Shown here: in pieces, positions 24,353 to 33,561 of the stretch
Layout: the number at the start of each line of letters is the position of its first letter
Position numbering within the stretch: position 1 is the stretch's first letter
Assembly: GCF_001685355.1 (NCBI RefSeq)
Contig: NZ_CP016438.1
Span: 744,001 to 808,000 of the forward strand
Length of the DNA: 64,000 bases
Source: Streptomyces lincolnensis
GTDB lineage: Bacteria; Actinomycetota; Actinomycetes; Streptomycetales; Streptomycetaceae
Direction of reading: 5' to 3'
Position numbers and translations under genes: made by a program
Notes under the pieces: model-generated
What the model saw: only the letters and a program-made list of their open reading frames with translations
Told to the model about the DNA's origin: nothing
Database searches by the model: none

Positions 24353-26569
24353 ATGCCTTCGTCCGATCCGAGTCGGCGTACCGTTCTCGCCGGGACCGCG
24401 GCCGCCGCCGCGCTCACCGGCCTCCCGTCTCTCCAGAGCCGCGCCCTGGCCGGGGAATCCGCGGTCGGAGCGGCATCCGCTGCGTCGCCCTACAACTGGC
24501 GCAACGTGGTCATCGGCGGCACCGGGTTCGTCACCGGAGTGGTGTTCCATCCCGCCGTACGAGGCCTCGCCTACGCCCGTACCGACATGGGCGGCGCCTA
24601 CCGCTGGGACGACGGCGCGGCCCGCTGGATCCCGCTGCTGGACTGGATCAGCCAGGACGACCAGAACCTCCTCGGTGTCGAATCCCTGGCCATCGACCCG
24701 GCTCGGCCGGACCGCGTCTACCTCGCCCTCGGCAGCTACACCCAGTCATGGGCGGGCAACGGCGCCTTCCTCCGCTCCGACGACCGCGGGGCCACCTGGA
24801 CCCGCACCGACCTCAGCGTGAAGCTCGGCTCCAACGAGGACGGCCGGGGCACGGGCGAGCGCCTCCTTCTGGACCCGCGCAACAGTGACACGTTGTGGCT
24901 GGGCACCCGGCACGACGGCCTCCTCAAGTCGACGGACCGGGGCGCCACCTGGGCCGCCGCGACGGGCTTCCCGCCCGCCCCCAGCGCCTCCGGCCAGGGC
25001 GTCACCGTCCTCGTCTCCGCCGGGCGCACCCTGTTCGCCGGCTGGGGTGACGGCGACGGCTCCGCGACCGCGACCACCCTGTACCGCACCACCGACGGCA
25101 GCACCTGGGCACCCGTCCCGGGGCAACCGACGGGTCCGGCGGCCAAGATGCCCATGCGGGCCGCCTACGACGCTCGCGCCGACGAACTGTACGTGACGTA
25201 CGCCGACGCCCCGGGCCCCAACGGCCAGTCCAACGGCAGCGTGCACAAACTGGCCGTAGGCAGCGGCACGTGGACCGATGTCACCCCGGTGAAGCCCAGC
25301 GGCTCCGACGGCTTCGGATACGGCGGGGCCTCCGTCGACGCCCAGCGCACCGGCACCGTCGTCGTCACCACCAACAACCGCTGGTCCTCGGGCGACACCC
25401 TGTTCCGCACCACCGACGGGGGCCGCAGCTGGACCTCCCTCAAGGACTCGGCGACCATCGACGTGTCGGAGACCCCCTTCCTCAAGTGGGGCAAGGACGC
25501 ACCGACGTTCGGCTGGTGGATCCAGATGGCCGCCATCGACCCGTTCGACTCCGAGCACATCGTCTACGGCACCGGCGCCACCCTCTACGGCACCCTCGAC
25601 CTGAAGAAGTGGGCACCGCAGATCCGTGGTCTGGAGGAGACGTCGGTGCTCTTCCTGATCTCGCCCCCGACCGGCCAGGCACACCTGCTCAGCGGCTCAC
25701 GGGACATCGGCACGCTGTACCACGACCAGCTCACCGCGTCTCCGGCCGACGGTCTGGCGACCAACCCCCTCTTCGTCACCGCGGCAGGCCTCGCGCAGGC
25801 CGCGAACAAGCCGTCCTACGTGGTCCGCACGGGTCTGGGGGACAACGGCAACGGCGCCTACTCGAACGACGGCGGGCAGACCTGGACCCCCTTCAGGTCC
25901 CAGCCCTCCGTCGCCAAGGAAGCACCGGGGCCGATCGCCACCACTGCCGACGGCAGCGCGCTGGTGTGGTCCTTCGTGCACTCGGACAGCACCAAGGCGC
26001 CGGCCTACCGCTCCGTTGACAACGGCACGACCTGGACGGAGATCTCCTCCTTCCCCAAGGGCGCCAGGCCGGTCGCCGACCCGGTCGACCCGAACGTCTT
26101 CTACGCCTACGACACCGACAAGGGAACGCTGTACGCGAGCACCGACGGTGGCCTGACCTTCGCGGCCCGGGCCACGGGGCTGCCCTCGGGTGACAGCGGG
26201 TTCAAGCTCGCCGCGGCACCGCATCGCCCCGGCGACCTGTGGCTGAGCGCCAAGACGAGCGGACTTCGCTACTCCAACGACGGCGGCAGGAACTTCACGA
26301 CCGTCACCAGTTGCCAGGCCTCCTTCACCCTCGGCTTCGGCCGGGCCGCCGACGGCGCCCGCGGCCCGGCGATCTACCACGTCGCCACCGTCTCCGGCGC
26401 CACTGGCGTCTACCGCTCCGACGACGGCGCGAAGACCTGGCTGCGCATCAACGACGACCAGCGCCAGTGGGGCTGGCTCGGTGAGGCCATCACCGGGGAC
26501 CCCAGGGTCTACGGCCATGTGTACCTGGCCACCAACGGCCGTGGTATCCAGTTCGGGCAACCGGCCTGA
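24353..26569 (+). CDS. GH74 xyloglucanase (exported)
   Basis: A 738-aa protein. A twin-arginine-type signal (SRRTVLAGTAAAAALTGLPS) directs export. The catalytic module is two seven-bladed beta-propellers with repeated S-x-D-G-G-x-T-W motifs (SDDRGATWTRTDL, STDRGATWAAATG, TTDGGRSWTSL, SNDGGQTWTPF, STDGGLTFAARA). The GH74 start region is intact (NVVIGGTGFVTGVVFHP, YARTDMGGAYRWDD), and RTGLGDNGNGAY probably holds the second acidic residue. GH74 enzymes cut the beta-1,4-glucan backbone of xyloglucan. There is no carbohydrate-binding module. GAGG sits before ATG 24353. Confidence 0.93.
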   Translation: MPSSDPSRRTVLAGTAAAAALTGLPSLQSRALAGESAVGAASAASPYNWRNVVIGGTGFVTGVVFHPAVRGLAYARTDMGGAYRWDDGAARWIPLLDWISQDDQNLLGVESLAIDPARPDRVYLALGSYTQSWAGNGAFLRSDDRGATWTRTDLSVKLGSNEDGRGTGERLLLDPRNSDTLWLGTRHDGLLKSTDRGATWAAATGFPPAPSASGQGVTVLVSAGRTLFAGWGDGDGSATATTLYRTTDGSTWAPVPGQPTGPAAKMPMRAAYDARADELYVTYADAPGPNGQSNGSVHKLAVGSGTWTDVTPVKPSGSDGFGYGGASVDAQRTGTVVVTTNNRWSSGDTLFRTTDGGRSWTSLKDSATIDVSETPFLKWGKDAPTFGWWIQMAAIDPFDSEHIVYGTGATLYGTLDLKKWAPQIRGLEETSVLFLISPPTGQAHLLSGSRDIGTLYHDQLTASPADGLATNPLFVTAAGLAQAANKPSYVVRTGLGDNGNGAYSNDGGQTWTPFRSQPSVAKEAPGPIATTADGSALVWSFVHSDSTKAPAYRSVDNGTTWTEISSFPKGARPVADPVDPNVFYAYDTDKGTLYASTDGGLTFAARATGLPSGDSGFKLAAAPHRPGDLWLSAKTSGLRYSNDGGRNFTTVTSCQASFTLGFGRAADGARGPAIYHVATVSGATGVYRSDDGAKTWLRINDDQRQWGWLGEAITGDPRVYGHVYLATNGRGIQFGQPA

Positions 26570-26577
26570 CACACCGA

Positions 26578-26618
26578 CACCGGGCCTCTCCGAGCGTTCC
26601 GTTCGGCGAGGCCCGGTG
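26578..26618. terminator. Bidirectional hairpin terminator
   Basis: CACCGGGCCTC and GAGGCCCGGTG form a perfect 11-bp stem, with smaller complementarity inside the 19-nt loop. It lies between the convergent stops of the GH74 gene (26569) and the expansin gene (26635). Confidence 0.85.
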
Positions 26619-26634
26619 CCGGCGGGCGGTGGGG

Positions 26635-27597
26635 TCAGTGCCGGGCGAACTGGACCCCTGTCGACTGCACGACATCCGGCCGCAAGCCCACGCCGTTGAT
26701 GGTCAGTTGTTCCCCGTAGATGTCGGTGAGCCTGATCGCCTTGCCGCATCCGCTGCCGTCGGGAGAAAGGAAGTAGTTGTAGTCGGTGCGGGTCAGTTGG
26801 CGCCAGCCGCCGCCGGTGCTGACCTCCAGCCGGGCGAGCGGGTTGCGGTGCCCGATGGCCTGAACACCGCACCAGTAGGGACTGGACCCAATCTTGTAGC
26901 GGATAGAGATCGTGCCCGCCGAACTGGGGCTCACCAGGCTCCAGGTGATGGCGATCCGGCCGGTCGAGACAGGGGCCAGTTTGGCGAAGGCCTGTTCGCT
27001 GAGGTCGAGTTGCCCCGGCGCACAGGGCAGAGGGCATTCGTTGCTGATCCGGACCGTGACGGAGTTGCCGTTCGCCGCACGAACGAGTACGTACGCCCCG
27101 CAGGCCTTGGACGTCTCGTAGTCGGTGGTGTTCATCGCCGCGACCATCATGTCGGCGCTCGGACCGTACGAGCAGGCGCCGTCCCCGTCCCCGGCCTGGT
27201 AGACGGTGGCGACTCCCGGGTAGGTGACCTTGCCCCGGATCCGTCCGGTCAAGGACGACGTGGTGGACGTCTTCCTCGGTGACGCTGATGACGGCGTCCC
27301 CGACGGGGACGCGGAGGCCTTCGACTTCTTGACCCCGGCCGTCGGGGACGCGGAGACCTTGGACGGGGAAGGTGTGGGGGACTTCTTCTCCTCGGGCGAC
27401 GCCGGCGGGTCGGTCTCCTGGGAGTTGGCGACGGCCGTGGCCGGAGCCCGCCCGGCATCCTCCTCGCGGTCCGGCTGCATCACGATGGCCAGGCAGACGA
27501 GAAGACCTCCGACGACCAGCCCCGTGGTCGTACCCACCATCAGCCGGCGTCTGCGCCTGCGCTGCCGCGCGGCCTGGCGTGTTTCTTGCATGTCCAT
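26635..27597 (-). CDS. Membrane-anchored bacterial expansin
   Basis: A 320-aa protein. A basic start (QRRRRRRLM) and one hydrophobic helix (VGTTTGLVVGGLLVCLAIVM) are followed by about 65 residues of Ser/Pro/Lys/Thr linker. There is no clear signal-peptidase site, so it may stay membrane-anchored, though an uncleaved-signal reading is inferred. The expansin unit follows: a double-psi beta-barrel (GACSYGPSADMMVAAMN, CGAYVLVRA, ISNECPLPCAPGQLDLS) and a C-terminal CBM63-like domain (YWCGVQAIGHRNPLARLEV, LTINGVG). Expansins loosen cellulose/xyloglucan contacts without hydrolysis. The start is ATG 27597 or 27591. It fits the neighbouring cell-wall enzymes. Confidence 0.88.
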   Translation of the reverse strand: MDMQETRQAARQRRRRRRLMVGTTTGLVVGGLLVCLAIVMQPDREEDAGRAPATAVANSQETDPPASPEEKKSPTPSPSKVSASPTAGVKKSKASASPSGTPSSASPRKTSTTSSLTGRIRGKVTYPGVATVYQAGDGDGACSYGPSADMMVAAMNTTDYETSKACGAYVLVRAANGNSVTVRISNECPLPCAPGQLDLSEQAFAKLAPVSTGRIAITWSLVSPSSAGTISIRYKIGSSPYWCGVQAIGHRNPLARLEVSTGGGWRQLTRTDYNYFLSPDGSGCGKAIRLTDIYGEQLTINGVGLRPDVVQSTGVQFARH

Positions 27598-27919
27598 CCG
27601 TTCGGAGAGCGTGTCGCTTGCGCTATCCAGTGGCCACGGATGGCAAAAAGGTTGCCGCCGATTTTTCGATCGGTTTTCGGTCGTGCGGGCCGGACCTGGG
27701 GCGCTCCCTCGGGTCCTGGGACAAGGGTGTCGCGGACGTCGGCCGGCCGGGCCGGCTCGCACACGGGCAGGTGCGCCGTCATCGCCTTCTCGGCCGCGCG
27801 GGCGGCGGCGAGGTCGGATCGTGGAAGGGCCCCGTCCCATACGGTCGAGAAGGGTTGTCGGCGCCCTGTCGGAGCACCGCCCGCCCCGTTACCCGAGCGG
27901 TGCCCCAGCAGGTCTCGGG
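27598..27919. other. Leader/intergenic region upstream of the expansin
   Basis: About 320 bp between the esterase stop and the expansin start. On the expansin strand there are short dyads close to the gene: CCGAT/ATCGG arms at about 27659-27674 and GGCAA/TTGCC arms near 27642-27656. I found no riboswitch core. A short coding-like stretch (DLAAARAAEKAMTAHLPVCE) at about 27750-27830 on the minus strand is unassigned. Confidence 0.4.
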
Positions 27920-29233
27920 TCAGACGCGGCGGCGGGTGAAGCGCTGGTTGGGGTTGCCTGCGTAGGTCCACTGGGAGATGCGGGCACCTTCCGCGGTCGA
28001 GTGCTCCCACACGTCCAAGGCCAGGCCGGACTCCCGGTTGACGAGGCTGATCACGTCACCGCCGTGGTCGACCACGCGCCATTGCTGGCCGGTGGCGCCG
28101 CTGTCGGCCTGCTGGACGACGTCCGCGCCGGTTGCGGTGCCCGTGGGCTGGAGGAACAGGCCGCTGTGCCGGGCCTTGAGCCGGACGTGTCCGTCGCCGA
28201 CGTCCACGAATTCGAACTGCTGGTTGGAGCGGCTGTTGGCGGTCCACTGGACGAGCCGGGCGCCGGCAGCGGTGGAGGCCTCGTGGATGTCGGCGGCCCT
28301 ACCGCTGTGCTGAGCCACCAGAGTGTAGGCGGCCGGGCCGCCGGGAGTGTTGCCCAGCTGGGCTTCCCACCTGGTATTCGACCCGGCCGCGTCGGCGGGA
28401 AGGCGGTCCCGTGCGGCGGTGTCGCCGTACATCGTCCAGCGGGCCCAGTCGACGACGGTCCTCGGGAAGCGCTGGTCGCTCCAGAAGCTGGTGTGGCTGC
28501 CGCCGACGAAGGTGAGGAACGCCTTGGGCCAGGCCATCTCCGAGTACGCCTGCCGGGCCGAGGAGTACTGCGTGGTCGAGTCCCGGTCGCCGTGCACGAA
28601 CAGGACCTTGGCCGAGACCGAGCTGGACGGGTTGCCCATGTCCACGCAGGACTGGGGGTTGGCGGAGATGATCCGGCTGTCGGGCCAGGAGGTCAGCAGA
28701 CCGTGGGTCACCATGCCACCCAGGGAGTGGCCCGAGACGCCGACACCGATGCCGGTGTTGATGTGCCCGGCCAGCGGTCCGCTCGCGTTGAGCGCCAGGG
28801 TGTTGGTGAGGATCTGCGAGACGTCCTTGGAGGTGTTGCCGTTGTTGACGTCGGTGAAGTTGTGGTTGAAGTGGGGAGCGGGGACGACGAAGCCCGCCGA
28901 AGCCAGGGCCCGGATGATGAACAGGGAGTTCTGCGGGCTGCTTCCGTAGCCGTGGGTCATGTTGTAGACGGGGAAGACCCCGCCTGCGACCGGGGCGTCC
29001 GTCACCGGGCTGCCGCCGGCGGTGCCGGTGGCCGGGTAGTAGACGTAGGTGGTGCACGGGCGGCTGCCGCGGGTCCAGTTGTACCGGCGCACACCGACCG
29101 CGAACGGCGTGGTCGGTGCCGTGTCCATCGGTCCGGCGGCGGCCGGCACCTGCCCGGTACCGAGCAGGGACAGACCCACGCCCGCCACTCCTGCCGCGCT
29201 CATACCGAGGAACGTCCGTCGCTGCATGGTCAT
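27920..29233 (-). CDS. Exported alpha/beta-hydrolase (esterase) with ricin-type lectin domain
   Basis: A 437-aa protein. A twin-arginine-like signal (MQRRTFLGMSAAGVAGVGLS) precedes an alpha/beta-hydrolase with the nucleophile elbow GVSGHSLGGM, the acid region VLFVHGDRDSTTQY and a His in GGSHTSFW. It resembles the cutinase/poly-ester-hydrolase-like and acetylxylan-esterase-like group. Residues from about 305 form a ricin B-type lectin (CBM13) domain with repeated GLxLD/Q-x-W units (SGLFLQPTG, SGLALDVWEHSTAEGARISQW). It probably removes ester groups from plant polysaccharide. It is the last gene of the leftward pectin operon, 115 bp after the CBM32-GH53 gene. Confidence 0.88.
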   Translation of the reverse strand: MTMQRRTFLGMSAAGVAGVGLSLLGTGQVPAAAGPMDTAPTTPFAVGVRRYNWTRGSRPCTTYVYYPATGTAGGSPVTDAPVAGGVFPVYNMTHGYGSSPQNSLFIIRALASAGFVVPAPHFNHNFTDVNNGNTSKDVSQILTNTLALNASGPLAGHINTGIGVGVSGHSLGGMVTHGLLTSWPDSRIISANPQSCVDMGNPSSSVSAKVLFVHGDRDSTTQYSSARQAYSEMAWPKAFLTFVGGSHTSFWSDQRFPRTVVDWARWTMYGDTAARDRLPADAAGSNTRWEAQLGNTPGGPAAYTLVAQHSGRAADIHEASTAAGARLVQWTANSRSNQQFEFVDVGDGHVRLKARHSGLFLQPTGTATGADVVQQADSGATGQQWRVVDHGGDVISLVNRESGLALDVWEHSTAEGARISQWTYAGNPNQRFTRRRV

Positions 29234-29348
29234 GAATGACTCCTTGGGTACAGGGATGGGTGGAGCGTTTGGCGTTCGGGTGGGCCCGTACCGTCGTGGT
29301 CGGCCCTGGTGTACGGGTACGCGTCCTGGCTCACGCCTGCCGGCCCGG

Positions 29349-31298
29349 CTACCTCGCCCGGCCCTGCACGGGCTCCGTCCGCTGATACGCGCCGCGTCCG
29401 GGCACGACGTCGATGACCGCCGTGACCGGTCCTGTGGCGGTCGTCCCGGTGACGGTCACCTCACCCGGCCTGTCGGTCGCGCCGGGTGGCAACGGCTGCC
29501 AGCGGACGGGGACACCGGTGACCGTGTTGTCGGCGGTGGTGAGCACGCGGATGGAGGAGGGCAGCTTCGGGGCGGCTCCCACCATGGTGGCGGTGTAGAC
29601 GGTGTCCTGGAGGATGTGCTTGGCGCGGCTGGCCTTGAAGACGTTGATGGACGCGAGCGGCTCCCACGTGTTCGCCAGTCCGGGCACGGCCCGGAACATC
29701 GGCTGGTAGCTGGCCGGCTCCCACACCAGCACCCCTGAACCTCGGTTGTCGACCACGTCGTTGGCGGCCTGGAACACCCTCCGGATGGCATCCGCCTGGC
29801 CCTGAATCGTGCGCGGGAAAGGCGAGTTGGGCAACGGCGAGCCGTCGCCGCCCGAGGCCGGGTAGGCGGTTTCCGCGATGTCGATCTCGTAGCCGGGATG
29901 GGCGGTGGCCATGGCGTTCAGGTTGCGATCCAGCGCGTCGGGCGTACCGTGCCACTCCGGGTAGTACGAGATGGCCAGCACATCGGGGTTCTGCCCCTTT
30001 GCCTTCACCCGGGTGAGGAACTGATGCCAGAACTCCATGGTTTTGGCGAGCTTGTCCTTGTCGACGATCACATGTATCTCGACCTTGGATGTCGGTGACG
30101 CGTCGCGGACGGCCTTGATCCCGGCCGCGGCCAGAGTGGTGAACCGGTCCCAGGACTGGTCGTAGAGCTTCTGCTCCGCAGGGTCGGTCGACCGCCAGTA
30201 CTTCCACAGCAGGCCACCGCCGGGCTTCGACTGGTAGATGTCGGCCTGGTCGACGAAATACGGCGGATTCGCCGTGCCGATGTGGGCCGCCTCGCTGCCG
30301 TACATGAAGCCATTGATGATCTCGTTGCCGACGGCCACCTTCTCAGGCGTGGTGCCCTGCTCGATCAACCGGTCCAGGTAGTCGGCGGTGTAGTCGTACA
30401 CGGCCCGGGACAGGTCCGCGAACTCCAGCTCGGCCCAGGCGCGTGGTTTCGGTTGCTTGCTCGGGTCCGCCCAGGAGTCCGCGTAGTGGAAGTCGATCCC
30501 CAGGCCCATGCCCCGCTGCTTGATCCTCTTCGCCGAGACCAGTGAGCGCTCCGGACCCTGACGCGGTATCGGCGTCGGCTGACCGGTGCTCTCGCTGCGC
30601 GGCTCGTTGAACATCCGCAGCCGGGTGTGCTGCATGCCACGGTCCTTGGCCACGTCGAGCAGGTGCGGCCCGGCGCCGCGGTCTTCGGCCAGGGGGTCGA
30701 CCCAGTACTGCTGGTCCTGGACGTCGTCCATCCAGGACAGGTCGGCGCCGAGGGTGAGGTCGTCACGCAGATAGTTGAAGACCTGGAGCTCGCTGACGCC
30801 GGCTTGGGCACGGCCTGGTCCGCCTGTGAAGGTCAGCCGGACGAAGCGCGTTGCCGGCCGGGTGAACAGGTGTACTTCCCCTCGCGCCACGGCTTGGTTG
30901 CGGGATCTGTCGGCGATGGTCTTCCACCGGCGGCCGTCGGAGGAAGCCTCGACGACGTACCGGTGGGCCACACCGCGGTCCGGGAACATCACCTTGACCT
31001 TGCGCAGATTGTCGTAGCTTCCACCGAGGTCGACGGTGAGCCACTGCCGGGCGCCGGCACGGCCGGGGTACCAGGACGTCGTCGGGTCGCCGTCGATGGC
31101 CAGTCCGGCGGTCGACGAGCCGTTGCCGGCTGTCGCCGAGGCCCAGTCCTTGGCGGCGATGTTGCTTTCGATCGGCTTGATGTCCGCCGTCCCGAAGGTC
31201 GCATGGGCCGGCGCGGGCACCATGAGTAAGGTCGCGGACACCATGGTGACCAACGTCGTCGTGCCCGCGATGGCGCGGGCCGGACGCTTGATGCTCAT
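29349..31298 (-). CDS. GH53 endo-beta-1,4-galactanase with CBM32-type domain
   Basis: A 649-aa exported protein. A signal peptide (MSIKRPARAIAGTTTLVTMV ... PAHA) is followed by an F5/8 type C (CBM32-like) domain at about residues 35-170 (WYPGRAGARQWLTVDLGGSY, RFVRLTFTGGPG). The GH53 barrel runs from about 180 to 535: acid/base Glu in VAVGNEIINGF and nucleophile Glu in IDIAETAYPAS, with ISYYPEWHG. A C-terminal Ig-like domain follows (VPVRWQPLPPGATD). GH53 enzymes cut beta-1,4-galactan side chains of rhamnogalacturonan-I. The start has AGGAGAAGGA directly before ATG 31298. It is 49 bp from the GH43 gene, in the same operon. Confidence 0.93.
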   Translation of the reverse strand: MSIKRPARAIAGTTTLVTMVSATLLMVPAPAHATFGTADIKPIESNIAAKDWASATAGNGSSTAGLAIDGDPTTSWYPGRAGARQWLTVDLGGSYDNLRKVKVMFPDRGVAHRYVVEASSDGRRWKTIADRSRNQAVARGEVHLFTRPATRFVRLTFTGGPGRAQAGVSELQVFNYLRDDLTLGADLSWMDDVQDQQYWVDPLAEDRGAGPHLLDVAKDRGMQHTRLRMFNEPRSESTGQPTPIPRQGPERSLVSAKRIKQRGMGLGIDFHYADSWADPSKQPKPRAWAELEFADLSRAVYDYTADYLDRLIEQGTTPEKVAVGNEIINGFMYGSEAAHIGTANPPYFVDQADIYQSKPGGGLLWKYWRSTDPAEQKLYDQSWDRFTTLAAAGIKAVRDASPTSKVEIHVIVDKDKLAKTMEFWHQFLTRVKAKGQNPDVLAISYYPEWHGTPDALDRNLNAMATAHPGYEIDIAETAYPASGGDGSPLPNSPFPRTIQGQADAIRRVFQAANDVVDNRGSGVLVWEPASYQPMFRAVPGLANTWEPLASINVFKASRAKHILQDTVYTATMVGAAPKLPSSIRVLTTADNTVTGVPVRWQPLPPGATDRPGEVTVTGTTATGPVTAVIDVVPGRGAYQRTEPVQGRAR

Positions 31299-31347
31299 TC
31301 CTTCTCCTGACGAGGTGACAGTGTCGTGGTCCCAAGGGCGCGGGAGG

Positions 31348-33561
31348 TCAGCCGGTCGCGGCACCGACGTCGAGGTAGTCGACGTTGGGAAGACCGGCTG
31401 CCGTGGTCGGATCCAGTCGGATGGTGTTGCTGCCGCCGTTCAGCGGGATCGTCACGGTCTTGGTCGACCACGTCGTCCACGCACCGGTGGACTCGAACGA
31501 AACCGTCCCCACCGTGGACCCGTTGACGATCAGGTTCGCCGGCCTCGTGCCGTCAGTGGCGCCATTGGCGAACCGGACCCCCACCGTCGCACTGCCGGCG
31601 GCCGCCGAGGTGACCGTGAACTGTGCGAAGGCCCCCGCGGCGGCGGTGCCGTTGCAGAACCCGCTACCGGAATAGCCCGCTTGGTTCGAGTCGATCGTCC
31701 CCTGGCACTGGGCCGGTGCGGTCTCCGCTTCGTACCGCTGTCCCGATGGCGCGTCGGCAGAGGTCTTGACCAGTGAGAGCTGGTCGACGGTGACGCCGCC
31801 CGAACCCGACGCCCGCACGGTGACGGTGGCGGCCCCGCTGGGCAGCGCGATGCCGGTGAGCTCGCGCTTGGTCCAGCCGCTCGACGACGGGATGCCGAGG
31901 GTGCGTTGGCTGCCGTTGGCGCCGGTGATTACAACCTGTCCGGCGCTACCCCGAGCGTGCAGGGACAGGGCGTAGGTGCCTGCGGGCACCGACTCGATCC
32001 GCTGCTCGACGCCGCCGCTGTTGCTCACCTGGAGGGCGAAGCGAGACCCGTTCACACCACCGTTGACGTTGGTCACCGAACCGCCGAGGTTCCGCCATCC
32101 CCGCACACTGGAGACGATGATGCGGTCGGCCTGGATGTCCGGGTTGAGGATGTGGTTGTTCGCCTGCCCGACACGCCACTCTCCGGTCGTGACGTTGAAC
32201 TGCCACTGGCTCACCGAGTGGAACTGCGGCCGCGCGCCGGACTTGGTGATCGGCACCCACTGGTTGTACCCGATGCCGTTCCAGGCGAAGTCGGCCCAGC
32301 GGTCGCCGGCGTAGATCACCGTGTTCTGCTTGGTGCCCTTGACCGTCACGAAGAACCCGGTCTGGGTCACGTGGCTGTAGTCCATCTCGGTGCCGGGAAG
32401 GACGTACTCACTGCTGTACGAGCCCTGAACGTTGCTGCTGGTCGACTCGTTGACGTAGTTCACCGAGGTGTTCCAGCCGTGCAGGTCCGACGCCGCGTGG
32501 TAGTACTTGCCGTCGAGCTTGAACATGGCGTTGCCCTCGCGACCGGCTCCGCGGCGGATCTCCACGCCCGGCTCGATCCGCAGCGAGTCGGACTCCCGGA
32601 ACTTGGCCACGAAGCCGCGCGAGCGTCCTTCGCGGTTGGAGAAGATCAGGTAGTCCTTGCCGTTGTCGTCGGTGAAGACGGTCTGGTCCCCGGTGCCGGT
32701 CGTGGGCGAGTTGGTGATCTGGGTCTGGAAGTAGCCGTAGTCGAAGGTGTCGGTGGGTGAGTCGCCCTGCAGGAGCAGAACCCCGTGTCCGCCTCCGACA
32801 TAGGCCTGGGTGGCGAGCACGTACTTGCCGGTGTTCTCGTTGTAGGAGACCCCGAGCCGCCCGACCCACCCTGCCTGACCCAGCGTGGCGCCGTTTTGGA
32901 TCGGGGTGGACCGTGTCGCGATCCGGTTCTCGAACTTCCAGTTCACCAGGTCCTTGGACGAGTACACGGGGATCGAGACGAAGCTGACGTTGCCGTCGTA
33001 CTTCCGCGTCGGATTGGCCCGGTACAGCTCGGCGCCGGTGTAGTGCACGCCGTACCAGTAATAGGTGTCCCCGAACTTGAAGACCCCGCCGCCCTGCGAG
33101 TAGATGGGGTTGCCGCTGGTGTCGTTCCAGAAGGTGTTGTTCGTGATGGTCTGGAACGTGCCCTCGTCGGCCGCCTCCAGATCTTCGGCGGCGGTCATCA
33201 GGGCCGTCTTCGCCTTGGCGACCTCCGGCTTGGTGGCCGATGTGTCGTCGGCTACGGCGTCCGCGGAACGCAACGCCTTGGCGAAGGGTTTCCAGGATCC
33301 GGCCGTGTACTTCGACGGAGTGCGGGTCTCGTACTCGGACACCAGGTACTTCAGACCGCGATCCACCACCGGTCCGGTAGCGGCACCTTGGGCTTGGAGC
33401 TCCGTTGTCGATGTCTGCGCCGTCGTTGTCTGTTGTGTCTCCGCCGACGCGGCGCCCGCCCAGACGGGCGCCGCTAAGGACACGGACAACAAGGCGGCCG
33501 CGGCCAACTTCCAGTGCTTCGAGACGACACGCGTTCGGAATCTCAAGATGTCACCTTCCAT
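31348..33561 (-). CDS. GH43 subfamily-24-like exo-beta-1,3-galactanase with CBMs
   Basis: A 737-aa exported protein. A signal peptide (WKLAAAALLSVSLAAPVWAG) and a small helical FIVAR-like segment (about 65-130, KALRSADAVADDTSATKPEV) precede the five-bladed GH43 propeller (IYSQGGGVFKFGDTYYWYGV, IPVYSSKDLVNWKFEN, WADFAWNGIGYNQWVPI). The YYWYGVHY pattern is typical of subfamily 24, exo-galactanases that act on arabinogalactan beta-1,3-galactan and lack a canonical catalytic base. Two beta-sandwich domains follow, the last CBM35/6-like (YEAETAPAQCQGTIDSNQ). ATG 33561 overlaps the stop of the upstream lyase gene, implying translational coupling. Confidence 0.88.
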   Translation of the reverse strand: MEGDILRFRTRVVSKHWKLAAAALLSVSLAAPVWAGAASAETQQTTTAQTSTTELQAQGAATGPVVDRGLKYLVSEYETRTPSKYTAGSWKPFAKALRSADAVADDTSATKPEVAKAKTALMTAAEDLEAADEGTFQTITNNTFWNDTSGNPIYSQGGGVFKFGDTYYWYGVHYTGAELYRANPTRKYDGNVSFVSIPVYSSKDLVNWKFENRIATRSTPIQNGATLGQAGWVGRLGVSYNENTGKYVLATQAYVGGGHGVLLLQGDSPTDTFDYGYFQTQITNSPTTGTGDQTVFTDDNGKDYLIFSNREGRSRGFVAKFRESDSLRIEPGVEIRRGAGREGNAMFKLDGKYYHAASDLHGWNTSVNYVNESTSSNVQGSYSSEYVLPGTEMDYSHVTQTGFFVTVKGTKQNTVIYAGDRWADFAWNGIGYNQWVPITKSGARPQFHSVSQWQFNVTTGEWRVGQANNHILNPDIQADRIIVSSVRGWRNLGGSVTNVNGGVNGSRFALQVSNSGGVEQRIESVPAGTYALSLHARGSAGQVVITGANGSQRTLGIPSSSGWTKRELTGIALPSGAATVTVRASGSGGVTVDQLSLVKTSADAPSGQRYEAETAPAQCQGTIDSNQAGYSGSGFCNGTAAAGAFAQFTVTSAAAGSATVGVRFANGATDGTRPANLIVNGSTVGTVSFESTGAWTTWSTKTVTIPLNGGSNTIRLDPTTAAGLPNVDYLDVGAATG

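Noticed and set aside
27598..27919. Possible c-di-AMP (ydaO-type) riboswitch in the leader of the expansin gene
   Set aside because: Such elements precede some Streptomyces cell-wall genes, but I could not find the conserved core motifs on the expansin strand.
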